64,000 nucleotides of DNA from Clostridia bacterium (GTDB taxonomy: Bacteria; Bacillota; Clostridia; Christensenellales; Borkfalkiaceae), in contig JAFWBP010000007.1 in assembly GCA_017507045.1 (NCBI GenBank), forward strand, positions 1-64,000, read 5' to 3'. Positions 42,826 to 50,868 of the stretch are shown piece by piece. Position numbers and translations under genes: made by a program. The notes under the pieces were generated by a model, which saw nothing but the letters and a program-made list of their open reading frames with translations, did not search any database and was not told the origin of the DNA. Position 1 is the stretch's first letter; each line of letters opens with the position of its first letter.

Positions 42826-45420
42826 ATGAACACGAAAGCAAAGAACTTCATCGTTTGCGGAGGGCTGGCTGTTTGCGCCTTCCTTGCCATACTTGGCGTA
42901 GGCTTTATGGAAGCCGAACCAATCTCGGCATTTGCGGAGGAGTCTCTCACCGCCTCCAATGCTTCTCTCGTGCTTCCGAATAGCCATGAGGAGTATCTTG
43001 CCCTCGCCGCCCCCAAGGATATTGCCTTTTCAGAGCAATACGTTGCGATAGCGGATGGAGGCACCCTCTTTCTCTACGATCGCGAAGCAAAAGAGTACTT
43101 TTCCACCTCGCTCGAAGCAGGGCGCACGATTACCGAGATCGCCTTTGCGGGAAACCGTTTGTTCGTTGCGGATACGGGCGTGAGCAACTATTTTTACGAA
43201 TATAACTTCTCAACGCGCGCCCTCATGCACAAGGCGAATATCAATTTCTCCACGTTCTGCGTTGATGGCGATACGCTCTACACCGCCACGGTGAGCGCCG
43301 AAACGCGTATCGGCGCCTATTCCATTTCCTCACTTTCGGAAGCAAATCCCACGGCAACCTATCTCGGCACTATCAGCAAGGCTATCACACCTTATATGAC
43401 GGTGATGAACGGCACTCTCCATTGCACCTTCGGCGAGACGGTGTACCGCTACGACGGTACGGAGAAATTTACCTCCTATTTCCTTTCAAGCACCCCTTCC
43501 TACGCCTCGAACTTGCGCAGTGTTTGTGCCTATAAAGGGCAACTTTATTACACGGCAGAGGGTGGATTCTACCGTTCGGATAGCTCTGCGGAAAAGCCTG
43601 CCACGGGCGAACTTCTTTTAAGAGATCCCGATCTCGGTCAGCTTGCGGTATATGGAGATTCTGTCTATTGCATTTATAAGGGCACCGTGCGCGGACTCAC
43701 CATTGAGGGAAACACCGCGCACTTTAACGATTTTGAGATCTCCGCCGCTTCCTCCTCCGTAAACCGCCTTAACGGTGCCGTGGATACGGCACGTGCAGGG
43801 AATCTTCTCGTCACGGCAGATGCAGGCAACTCACGCATAACGATCGCCGAGATCGCACGCGAGGGCGATGAAAACGCGATCGCCCGCTATTCGCAAATTG
43901 AATGCCTCGGAGGAGATGGGCGCGCATACACCCCCACCCATGTCGCAACCGATGGCGCACTCATCGCTGTTTCTTCAGCCGATTCGCACATCTATCTCTA
44001 TCGCTACGGCAAGCAGACCTACGATCTATGTTACGTGCTCGATACTCCGGCCACGGGGCTTGCGTGCGTCTACGGCGCCTGCTATTTTATCACGGAATAT
44101 AGCTACGGAAAGGCAGAATCGGGCTTCGTTCCATTCACGCGCAGTGCCAACGCCCCTCTCGCCCTTGCAAGCGATGTATACGGTACCCTCTACGTTGTTG
44201 GAGCGGATGGCAGTGCGCAATCGTACACAGAATCCGCCTTCATCAATAGGCTCGTGCAGCAGGGAACACCCGTTCACGAGGGCACCGTTTTCCCGAAGGA
44301 TCTTGCCTGTTTACGTGCTGATTTCGAGGGTAACCTCTATTACCTTTCCGGGGGAAAACTCTACCGCACAGGCACACCCATTGCCACGTTCAGCGCCTCG
44401 GAAAGCTTTGTGTATGGGGAGGTTGCAGGCATGCCCCTATCGTATGCGCTAGGCTTTGAGGATGATGAGGTGTATTTCCTCTTTGAAAACTATATGGTAA
44501 AAACGGCGCCCAACGCCATCGAGATACCTACTCTCAACGAAATCTCAACGGCCGGCATCTATGAGGAAGTTTTTGCACCGCACGATGCAGAAAATCTTCT
44601 TATTGATATTCCTGCGGGCACCATCGGCATTCGCACCGATCTGGATGAGCTCAAGGAGGGCACTACCACCTTCCCTTATTCCTCTTACTTCCGTACGGAA
44701 GAAGAAAACCGCGGAATTTTGCTTTCTCAAACGAACGGCTACGCACTCGTCATTCTCTATGAGATCGAAGAGAACACGCGCACTTTTACTGCCAACCTCT
44801 TCCGCTTGAATGCCGAGCTTCCTCTCGTGCCACAAGATAATTATTGGGAAGCTGAGAATGCAGACATGTACCTCACCAACACCGTTTCCGCATACTACTT
44901 CCCTTGCCTTTATCCAACGCTTGCAGGTGAGCAGCTTGCGCGCGGAACACGTGTTCACGTACTCGGTTACGTGCAAGCCCCCGAGCGCATTTACGCCTTG
45001 ATCACAACCGATTTCGCGCAGGATACAAAGTCAGCAGTTTCCACTTTCACCGCCTTCATTCCCGTTTCCTATCTAACCTCCGCAGCGCCCCTTCCTGAAA
45101 CTGAGGCGCGCTACGAGCCGGCCTGGCTGAAGGCCGTTCCCGAAGGCGTTCTGCTTACCGCGGAAGACGGAGATACCGTTCTTATCACCGATCGCACGCG
45201 TGCAGAGTTCGTTGAAAATGCTGATGGCACCTTTACCGCTCGAATTTATCTTTCAGGAAAAGCGTATACTGCAACCGTGACGGATAATATGATCGATCGC
45301 GGAGATTCAGATGCCGTGCGCATAAGCCTTATCGTTATTCTCTCGATCCTTGCAGTAACGATCGTTGGCGGATACGTGCTCTTTCTGCCTCGCAAGAACG
45401 ACCGCATAGACGTGAAATAA
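42826..45420 (+). CDS. Large surface beta-propeller protein with C-terminal anchor
   Basis: An 864-residue protein of no recognised family. Signal peptide (FIVCGGLAVCAFLAILGVGF...ISAFAEE); about 650 residues of repeated beta motifs of NHL/PQQ-propeller kind (DIAFSEQYVAIADGGTLFLYDREAKE; GNRLFVADTG; GNLLVTADAGNSRITI; DVYGTLYVVGADGS); a C-terminal SH3-like part; and one anchor helix (ISLIVILSILAVTIVGGYVLFL) with a short cytosolic tail. Probably displayed on the outer face of the membrane. The ATG at 42826 lies 7 nt after an extended -10 (TATAAT at 42813-42818), with no ribosome site. A strong terminator follows. Confidence 0.8.
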   Translation: MNTKAKNFIVCGGLAVCAFLAILGVGFMEAEPISAFAEESLTASNASLVLPNSHEEYLALAAPKDIAFSEQYVAIADGGTLFLYDREAKEYFSTSLEAGRTITEIAFAGNRLFVADTGVSNYFYEYNFSTRALMHKANINFSTFCVDGDTLYTATVSAETRIGAYSISSLSEANPTATYLGTISKAITPYMTVMNGTLHCTFGETVYRYDGTEKFTSYFLSSTPSYASNLRSVCAYKGQLYYTAEGGFYRSDSSAEKPATGELLLRDPDLGQLAVYGDSVYCIYKGTVRGLTIEGNTAHFNDFEISAASSSVNRLNGAVDTARAGNLLVTADAGNSRITIAEIAREGDENAIARYSQIECLGGDGRAYTPTHVATDGALIAVSSADSHIYLYRYGKQTYDLCYVLDTPATGLACVYGACYFITEYSYGKAESGFVPFTRSANAPLALASDVYGTLYVVGADGSAQSYTESAFINRLVQQGTPVHEGTVFPKDLACLRADFEGNLYYLSGGKLYRTGTPIATFSASESFVYGEVAGMPLSYALGFEDDEVYFLFENYMVKTAPNAIEIPTLNEISTAGIYEEVFAPHDAENLLIDIPAGTIGIRTDLDELKEGTTTFPYSSYFRTEEENRGILLSQTNGYALVILYEIEENTRTFTANLFRLNAELPLVPQDNYWEAENADMYLTNTVSAYYFPCLYPTLAGEQLARGTRVHVLGYVQAPERIYALITTDFAQDTKSAVSTFTAFIPVSYLTSAAPLPETEARYEPAWLKAVPEGVLLTAEDGDTVLITDRTRAEFVENADGTFTARIYLSGKAYTATVTDNMIDRGDSDAVRISLIVILSILAVTIVGGYVLFLPRKNDRIDVK

Positions 45421-45444
45421 TCACACTTGCTATCAATTGTTTAT

Positions 45445-45482
45445 AAAAGGAGGCGGCGAGAATCTTCTCGCCGCCTCCTTTT
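45445..45482 (+). terminator. Terminator of the surface propeller gene
   Basis: A perfect 18-bp stem AAAAGGAGGCGGCGAGAA with a 2-nt nominal loop, ending in TTTTATTTT. Confidence 0.9.
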
Positions 45483-45521
45483 ATTTTCAATAAAAATCAA
45501 ACCGTTTCATATACTGTTGTT

Positions 45522-46619
45522 ATGAAGCGAATTTTATTTACGGGCGGAGGCAGTGCCGGGCACGTCGTGCCCAATCTTGCCATTATGCGGGAGCTGCACT
45601 ATGCATACAGCCTATTCTACATGGGCACGGGCGGCATTGAACAAAGGCTTATTGCAAATGCAGGCTATCCATTTTTTCGCGTGGATTGCCCCAAACTCGT
45701 GCGTGCCTTTACAGTGCAAAATCTGAAGATCCCCTTCCTTTTGCAACGAGCTAAACGTGAGGCGCTTACCGTTTTGCAACGAGAAAAACCCGATCTCGTG
45801 TTTTCCAAAGGCGGCTTTGCAAGCTACCCTGCCGTATGGGCGTCAGCGAAACTTAAAATCCCCGTGCTCACGCATGAGAGCGATCTATCCCCCGGGCTAT
45901 GCACGCGCCTCATTGCAAAAAAATGTGCATATGTACTAACCTCCTTTCCGGAAACGGCAAAGCGCTTTTCAAACGGAAAATACGTGGGTTCACCGGTAAG
46001 ACGTGAAGTGCTGAACGGGGATTCTGCGCGTGCAAGGCGAAAGTTCGGATTCCCTGAAAATGACCGCGTTTTGCTCGTGTTTGGCGGTGGAAGTGGTAGC
46101 CATGCCTTAAACCAAGCATTAGAAAGCACACTTCCGGAGCTTTTGAAACACTTCTCCGTGCTTCATCTTACAGGGCTTTCAACACCCCTCCCACAGGCAA
46201 TTTTAACCGATAAGTACGAATCAAATTCTTCTGAATCTTTTTCGCAAAATAAGGCTCAAACGCAAAAGCACGTTTACGTTTGCCGTGAGTTTGAGCGCGA
46301 TATGGGCAGTGCCTACGCCGCGGCAGATGTCGTGCTGTGTCGTGCAGGCAGCAACACGGTATTTGAGTTGCTTGCCCTTAAAAAACCCGGCGTGCTCGTG
46401 CCCCTGTCACACAGCTCACGGGGCGATCAACTGCAAAATGCCCGTTATTTTGCCCAAAAAGGCCTCGTAAAGCTCTTACCTGAGGAGCAGCTCGATCTAA
46501 TGTGCGATGTGATTTGCGATGCGGCAGGCGATTGTGAACTCAAAAAAAATCTGGATCAAGAAGCCATTCCAAACGGAACGGAGAACATCATCAAGGTAAT
46601 CAAAGAATTCTTGGAATAA
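45522..46619 (+). CDS. MurG-like UDP-GlcNAc:undecaprenyl-PP-MurNAc-peptide GlcNAc transferase
   Basis: A 365-residue GT-B glycosyltransferase of the MurG type. GGGSAGHVVPN is the variant lipid loop (classical GGTGGHxxP), KGGFASYPAVWAS, HESDLSPGL (classical HExN), KYVGSPVRREV, GGGSGSHALN, RAGSNTVFELLAL, and the donor-site SSRGDQLQNA. It would make lipid II from lipid I at the inner membrane face. Many Clostridia carry this GGG-x-AGHV variant, some as a second copy beside a true murG; no cell-wall cluster is nearby, so role and redundancy are open. The ATG lies 6 nt after TATACT (45510-45515), without a ribosome site. Confidence 0.85.
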   Translation: MKRILFTGGGSAGHVVPNLAIMRELHYAYSLFYMGTGGIEQRLIANAGYPFFRVDCPKLVRAFTVQNLKIPFLLQRAKREALTVLQREKPDLVFSKGGFASYPAVWASAKLKIPVLTHESDLSPGLCTRLIAKKCAYVLTSFPETAKRFSNGKYVGSPVRREVLNGDSARARRKFGFPENDRVLLVFGGGSGSHALNQALESTLPELLKHFSVLHLTGLSTPLPQAILTDKYESNSSESFSQNKAQTQKHVYVCREFERDMGSAYAAADVVLCRAGSNTVFELLALKKPGVLVPLSHSSRGDQLQNARYFAQKGLVKLLPEEQLDLMCDVICDAAGDCELKKNLDQEAIPNGTENIIKVIKEFLE

Positions 46620-46626
46620 CGCCCCT

Positions 46627-46655
46627 TCATATTCCACGCACATAAAACATACAAA
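46627..46655 (+). promoter_or_regulatory. Sigma-E promoter of yunB
   Basis: TCATATT (46627-46633) fits the -35 KMATATT at every base. After 14 bp comes CATACAAA (46648-46655), 7 of 8 to CATACAHT. The ATG follows 6 nt later. Confidence 0.8.
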
Positions 46656-46661
46656 TAACGT

Positions 46662-47324
46662 ATGCGGTATCGTGCGCGTAAAAGGTGGAACATAAAAATT
46701 ATTCTGCTTGCATTCTTGGCGGCACTCGTTCTTATCGCCGTTTTGCTTCACGTTAACGTGACGGGGGTGCTCAAAGCGGTTGCCGAAGCCAACATGCGCT
46801 CCATTACAACCGTTGCAGTGAACGATGCCATTTACTACACGCTCTCCGATGAAATTCGCTACGAGCAGCTCGTGCGCGTGGAGCGCTCCGAAAGCGGAGA
46901 AATTATGGCAATTACCTCCGATCCATTGCAAATCAACCGGATCGCTCGCGACGCGGCGTATATGTCACAACAGAATCTGCAATCAATGAGCGAAAGCGGC
47001 GTAGATATTCCTCTCGGCGCTTTTTTCGGCATAGAGGCTTGGGCGGGCTTCGGCCCGAAGATCCATATGCAGATCATTCCCATCTCGAACGTAGCGTGCC
47101 GCTTCGTTTCCAATTTTGAGCAAGCAGGCATCAATCAAACGAAGCATTCCATCTATCTCGAGATCGTAGCGGATATCTCTATCATCATGCCATCAGGAAC
47201 AAGTAATTTCGCTTCTCTCACCGAAGTGCTCATCTGCGAAAGTGTGCTTGTAGGCATTGTACCGAATACTTACTTGCAAACGGATATCTTCGGAGGCGGT
47301 TATTCCCTCGCACCGCCTACGTAA
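46662..47324 (+). CDS. yunB: Sporulation protein YunB
   Basis: A 220-residue protein with one N-terminal membrane anchor (IILLAFLAALVLIAVLLHV) and a domain outside the membrane. The YunB core is visible: AVAEANMRSITTVAVNDAIYYTL, ISDPLQINRIARDA-type LQINRIARDAAYMSQQNLQ, VDIPLGAFFGIEAWAGFGPKIHMQIIPI, SNFEQAGINQTKHSIYLEI. YunB is a mother-cell (sigma-E) protein needed for normal spore formation in Bacillus, with a role still poorly defined. The promoter in front is a textbook sigma-E site. No ribosome site; the ATG is at the predicted transcript start. Confidence 0.92.
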   Translation: MRYRARKRWNIKIILLAFLAALVLIAVLLHVNVTGVLKAVAEANMRSITTVAVNDAIYYTLSDEIRYEQLVRVERSESGEIMAITSDPLQINRIARDAAYMSQQNLQSMSESGVDIPLGAFFGIEAWAGFGPKIHMQIIPISNVACRFVSNFEQAGINQTKHSIYLEIVADISIIMPSGTSNFASLTEVLICESVLVGIVPNTYLQTDIFGGGYSLAPPT

Positions 47325-47332
47325 ATACCGCT

Positions 47333-47510
47333 AAAATGGGAAATTCTGCGATGAGAGCAAAAAGTGAGATTTTTAATGGGGAATCCGATTACATGATTAC
47401 GGTGCGCTCTCCTCAAAGATTCGATTTTGCTCGAACTGAAATAGGAAAAAAATAATTAAAATTCATAAATAAACGGCAAAAATCAATTATTTCGATATTT
47501 TTCGAAATAA
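47333..47510 (+). repeat. 178-bp dispersed intergenic element, copy B
   Basis: Same length and block order as copy A (14141-14318): AAAATGGGAAATTCT, CGCTCTC, AAAGATTCGATTTTG, AAAAATC and the closing hairpin TTATTTCGA...TTCGAAATAA. It starts 8 nt after the yunB stop, on the same strand. A 39-codon ORF runs through it, but copy A has a stop in that frame. Confidence 0.75.
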
Positions 47511-47520
47511 TAATACAAGA

Positions 47521-47547
47521 AAAACGCGAATTTTCTTCGCGTTTTTT
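47521..47547. terminator. Bidirectional terminator between yunB and yigZ
   Basis: A stem AAAACGCGAA / TTCGCGTTTT with a 5-nt loop, T runs on both sides. Confidence 0.85.
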
Positions 47548-47595
47548 CATATCGGAAAGGCTCCCGCCCTTTCGTTTATTTATCCCTTTTTCGGC

Positions 47596-48240
47596 CTATA
47601 AGCCTGCCTTCTTCTTAATCGCAAAAGGGTACACGTATTTCTTCCCTTCTGCAATGCTTACTCTGCCGATAAGCGCGCTGATGAGATCGTTGCAAAATTG
47701 CTCACCCTCCGCTTCGCGCACGGAAACGGTGAATTCGGCGCCCGCACCGAATTCACGCTTTAATAGCTCAGCGTTGCTCCCTTCAAGGAAGCGAAGGCAC
47801 GCACCCACCTCAGGATAGGCAACGGAAACGATATACTCTACACACGTTTCAAAACTGCGCTTTTGCGCCGCTTCCACACACTCCGCCGCTGAAGAAGCGT
47901 ACGCACGCGTGAGCCCGCCCGCACCGAGCTTAATGCCACCGAAATAGCGAACGACAGCTACCGACGTTTCAAAGAGCTTTTGCGCCTTCAAAACACTCAA
48001 AATAGGCATTCCTGCCGTTCCCTGCGGTTCGCCGTCATCGGAGAAACGTTGCAGGTTTCCAAGCGGATCGGCAATATAGCCGTAGCAAACGTGCGTCGCC
48101 CCAACGTGGCGCGCTCGAATCTTTTCGAGGAACTTCTTCGCCTCCTCCTCTCCTGCCGTGCGCGCGCAGTAGGTGATGAAGCGCGATTTCTCTATGATCT
48201 TTTCCGTTGAAGTCTCGCCGAAGGCGCCGAGATAATTCAT
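47596..48240 (-). CDS. YigZ/IMPACT family protein
   Basis: A 214-residue protein with the N-terminal UPF0029/IMPACT domain (EKSRFITYCARTAGEEEAKKFLEKIRARHVGATHVCYGY; DDGEPQGTAGMPIL; VVRYFGGIKLGAGGLTRAYASSA) and a C-terminal DUF1949 half. The family is widespread; in eukaryotes it modulates Gcn2, in bacteria its role is unsettled. Start ATG at 48240 shares one base with the tyrS stop (TGATG), so translation is coupled to tyrS. Confidence 0.93.
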   Translation of the reverse strand: MNYLGAFGETSTEKIIEKSRFITYCARTAGEEEAKKFLEKIRARHVGATHVCYGYIADPLGNLQRFSDDGEPQGTAGMPILSVLKAQKLFETSVAVVRYFGGIKLGAGGLTRAYASSAAECVEAAQKRSFETCVEYIVSVAYPEVGACLRFLEGSNAELLKREFGAGAEFTVSVREAEGEQFCNDLISALIGRVSIAEGKKYVYPFAIKKKAGL

Positions 48241-49436
48241 CACGCCCGCACAACCTTAATGCGAACCTTTTTGCCCTTGAAGAGGGTGAACTCTCCCTCC
48301 GGAAGAGCAGCGTTCGCATCCATCACCTTTTCTCCGTTCACGGATACGCCGCCCTGATCCACAAGCCTTCTTGCCTCGCCGTTGGATTTGGCAAGCCCTG
48401 CTCCAACGAGGGCTTGGAGCACAGTTTCGCAGGTTTTCGGAAGCTTAACCTCGGGCATGGTGCCCTCATCGCCGCTAAAAGCGCCCTTTGCTTCCTTCTG
48501 CGCCTTCAATGCTTTCTCCTCTCCGTGCACCATTTTGGTAAGCTCGAAGGCAAGGCGCTCCTTGGCTGCATTGATGCGCTCATCGCGGAAGCGGCAAAGC
48601 TCTTCCACCTCTTCGAGCGGAACAAACGTTAAAAGCTTGAAGCATTTCTCCACGTCGGCATCGTTCGTATTTCGCCAGTACTGATAGAATTCGTAGGGGC
48701 TGGTTTTTGCCTCATCAAGCCAAACGGCACCCTTTTGCGTTTTGCCCATCTTCTTGCCTTCGCTCGTGGTGAGAAGCTGGAACGTCATGGCAAAGGCAGG
48801 CTTTCTTTCCTTTCTTCGAATGAGATCAGCACCCGCTAAGATATTGCTCCACTGATCATCGCCACCCAGCTCCAAAGAGCAGCCGTAGCGCTGATGAAGC
48901 ACCAAAAAGTCGTAAGCCTGCATGAGCATATAGTTGAATTCAAGGAAGGAAAGTCCACGCTCCATACGCGAGCGGAAGCACTCAGCCGTGAGCATCTTAT
49001 TCACAGAAAAATGCACGCCGATATCGCGCAGGAAGTCCACGTAGTTGAGCCCAAGCAGCCAATCGGCATTATTGAGAACGATCGCACCGTTCTCCCCCTC
49101 GAAGCTGAGGAAGCGCGACATCTGCTCCTTAAAGCACGCCACGTGGTGGGCAATCGTCTCCTTCGTCATCATCGAGCGCATATCCGTTCTGCCCGAAGGA
49201 TCGCCAACCATCGCCGTTCCTCCGCCGATGAGAATGATGGGCTTGTGCCCTGCATCTTGCATGTGCTTCATTGCAACAAGTTGCATGAAATGCCCCACAT
49301 GCAGGCTATCCGCAGTGGGATCGAACCCAATGTAAAAGGGCACGCTCTCGCGCCCCAAAAGCTCGTAAAGCTCCTCCTCAAAAACGGTCTGCTTGATAAA
49401 TCCCCGTGCCCGCAGGGTGTCCATTACGTTTGGCAT
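48240..49436 (-). CDS. tyrS: Tyrosyl-tRNA synthetase
   Basis: A 398-residue class Ic synthetase: [23 protein letters not shown] (HIGH-type HVGH), [31 protein letters not shown], the KMSKS-type loop KMGKT, and a C-terminal S4 RNA-binding domain ([21 protein letters not shown]). It charges tRNA-Tyr, a gene for which is at 32103. GAGG lies 6-7 nt before the ATG. No T-box leader was recognised in the ~100 nt between this gene and the small gene upstream. Confidence 0.96.
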   Translation of the reverse strand: MPNVMDTLRARGFIKQTVFEEELYELLGRESVPFYIGFDPTADSLHVGHFMQLVAMKHMQDAGHKPIILIGGGTAMVGDPSGRTDMRSMMTKETIAHHVACFKEQMSRFLSFEGENGAIVLNNADWLLGLNYVDFLRDIGVHFSVNKMLTAECFRSRMERGLSFLEFNYMLMQAYDFLVLHQRYGCSLELGGDDQWSNILAGADLIRRKERKPAFAMTFQLLTTSEGKKMGKTQKGAVWLDEAKTSPYEFYQYWRNTNDADVEKCFKLLTFVPLEEVEELCRFRDERINAAKERLAFELTKMVHGEEKALKAQKEAKGAFSGDEGTMPEVKLPKTCETVLQALVGAGLAKSNGEARRLVDQGGVSVNGEKVMDANAALPEGEFTLFKGKKVRIKVVRA

Positions 49437-49540
49437 GGTGTACCTCTTTTCGGTTTCTTTCTATCAAATTATACACACTATGCACGGATTTGTCAAACAA
49501 ACGGCCACGCTTCACGGAAATATTTTCCACTGCTTGAAGG

Positions 49541-49738
49541 TTACGCAAGCGCAAGTTCTCGATTCTTTCGCGCAAGCTCGCGCTCCTTTGCATTAAAGCC
49601 CTTGAGTGAAGCAAGCTCGAAGAGCATGTCCTCAAAGGTTTTACCGCTCGCGAGCCGCTCTAAAAGCGCTTCATTGCGCGCTCTGCGCTTCTCCTCTTGA
49701 TAGGTTCGGATGCTTCTTTCAATCATTTCGCCGTTCAT
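49541..49738 (-). CDS. Small helical protein of unknown function (65 aa)
   Basis: Not recognised. A 65-residue, strongly charged helical protein: MNGEMIERSIRTYQEEKRRARNEALLERLASGKTFEDMLFELASLKGFNAKERELARKNRELALA in form, rich in E, R and L with heptad-like spacing. A TATAAT lies 6 nt before the ATG at 49738, so transcript and coding start may coincide. It is divergent from the WYL regulator gene, sharing the 49739-49866 promoter region, and is upstream of tyrS. The 104 nt to tyrS lack a clear terminator. Confidence 0.6.
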   Translation of the reverse strand: MNGEMIERSIRTYQEEKRRARNEALLERLASGKTFEDMLFELASLKGFNAKERELARKNRELALA

Positions 49739-49761
49739 GCCTTTATTATATGGCGAAAAAG

Positions 49762-49791
49762 TTGACATATGCCTGTCAAGTATAGTATAAT
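49762..49791 (+). promoter_or_regulatory. Promoter and inverted-repeat operator of the WYL regulator
   Basis: TTGACA (49762-49767) is 18 bp from TATAAT (49786-49791). The -35 is the left arm of a perfect inverted repeat TTGACA-N6-TGTCAA (49762-49779), a good candidate for self-regulation. Confidence 0.75.
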
Positions 49792-49866
49792 TTTTCACAG
49801 AAAATCCCAAAAAACGGCAAACGAAACCGTGAAACCGCGCAAAGAGCGCGGCTTACAGGAGAACTT

Positions 49867-50784
49867 ATGAAATATCAGATCATGATCGGCATACTCTTCA
49901 CCCTGCTTGCCAAGCGCAAGGTGAGCGCGGGCGAGCTTGCCGCAAAGTACGATTGCTCCACGCGCTCCATCTACCGTTACGTGGAAGAGCTGATCATTGC
50001 AGGCATCCCCATTGATATCGCGCGCGGCGCAAACGGCGGCATTTACATTTCGGATACCTACAAGCTCCCCAAGGGCTTTTTCACGAAGGAAGAATATGCA
50101 CGCACGCGCGAGGCGATGCTCGCCATGCTCTCCGAAACGGGCGATCCCACGCTGCGCGCCGCCGTGGAGAAGCTCTCCGCACAGATGAAAACGGAGAAGC
50201 TCGAAACGGCGATTTCCGGCAACATTCTCGTGGATTCCGGCACCTGGGGAAGCGAAGTGCGCTTTTCGGAAAAGCTTTCGCTCGTGGAGCGCGCCATCTC
50301 GGAGCGCGAGGAGCTGGAAATTGATTACGCCGATCGCGAGGGTGAGCGCTCAAGGCGCATCATCCACCCCCACCTGCTCGTATATAAGCAAAATATTTGG
50401 TACGTCTTCGCGCACTGCACCAAGCGTGATGCCTTCCGCCTCTTCAAATTGGGGCGCATGCGCTCCATTCTGCTCACGGGCGAGCATTTCGAACGGCGCC
50501 CCTTTGCGCGGGAAGATATTCCGCTCACCTTCTGGAGAACGGGAGAATCCGATATTGAAGCGCGCTTCGAGATCGCAAAAGAAACGCTTCCCTTTGCCGA
50601 GGAATGGCTGGGCGTGGAGTGCATTCGCGAGGAATCGGGGAAATTCTACGCCGATGTCACCCTTCCGGACGACGATTCGCTCATAGGGAAGATCCTTTCC
50701 GCCGGCGCAGGCTTTCAGGTGCTCTCTCCCGAGAGCCTGCGGGAACGCGTGAAAGCGGAAGCTCGGCGCATTCTAAACGCATAA
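49867..50784 (+). CDS. HTH-WYL transcriptional regulator
   Basis: A 305-residue YafY/DeoR-like regulator. N-terminal helix-turn-helix (KVSAGELAAKYDCSTRSIYRYVEELIIAGIPID, ~20-52), a middle helical part, then the WYL domain (~145-220) with the signature YKQNIWYVFAHC and FRLFKLGRMRSI, and a WCX C-terminal part. WYL domains sense ligands such as nucleic-acid fragments or nucleotides. AGGAG lies 5 nt before the ATG. A perfect inverted repeat overlaps its -35; the divergent 65-residue gene could be its second target. Confidence 0.9.
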   Translation: MKYQIMIGILFTLLAKRKVSAGELAAKYDCSTRSIYRYVEELIIAGIPIDIARGANGGIYISDTYKLPKGFFTKEEYARTREAMLAMLSETGDPTLRAAVEKLSAQMKTEKLETAISGNILVDSGTWGSEVRFSEKLSLVERAISEREELEIDYADREGERSRRIIHPHLLVYKQNIWYVFAHCTKRDAFRLFKLGRMRSILLTGEHFERRPFAREDIPLTFWRTGESDIEARFEIAKETLPFAEEWLGVECIREESGKFYADVTLPDDDSLIGKILSAGAGFQVLSPESLRERVKAEARRILNA

Positions 50785-50828
50785 CTTCGGGCATGGTATG
50801 CACTTTTAAGCTCCATCATGATAAAATG

Positions 50829-50856
50829 AAAGCCTATCCGCTTCGGATAGGCTTTT
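50829..50856. terminator. Terminator between the WYL regulator and the BspA-like gene
   Basis: A 12-bp stem AAAGCCTATCCG / CGGATAGGCTTT with a 3-nt loop and T residues on both strands; serves both convergent genes. Confidence 0.88.
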
Positions 50857-50868
50857 ATCTTTCAGATC

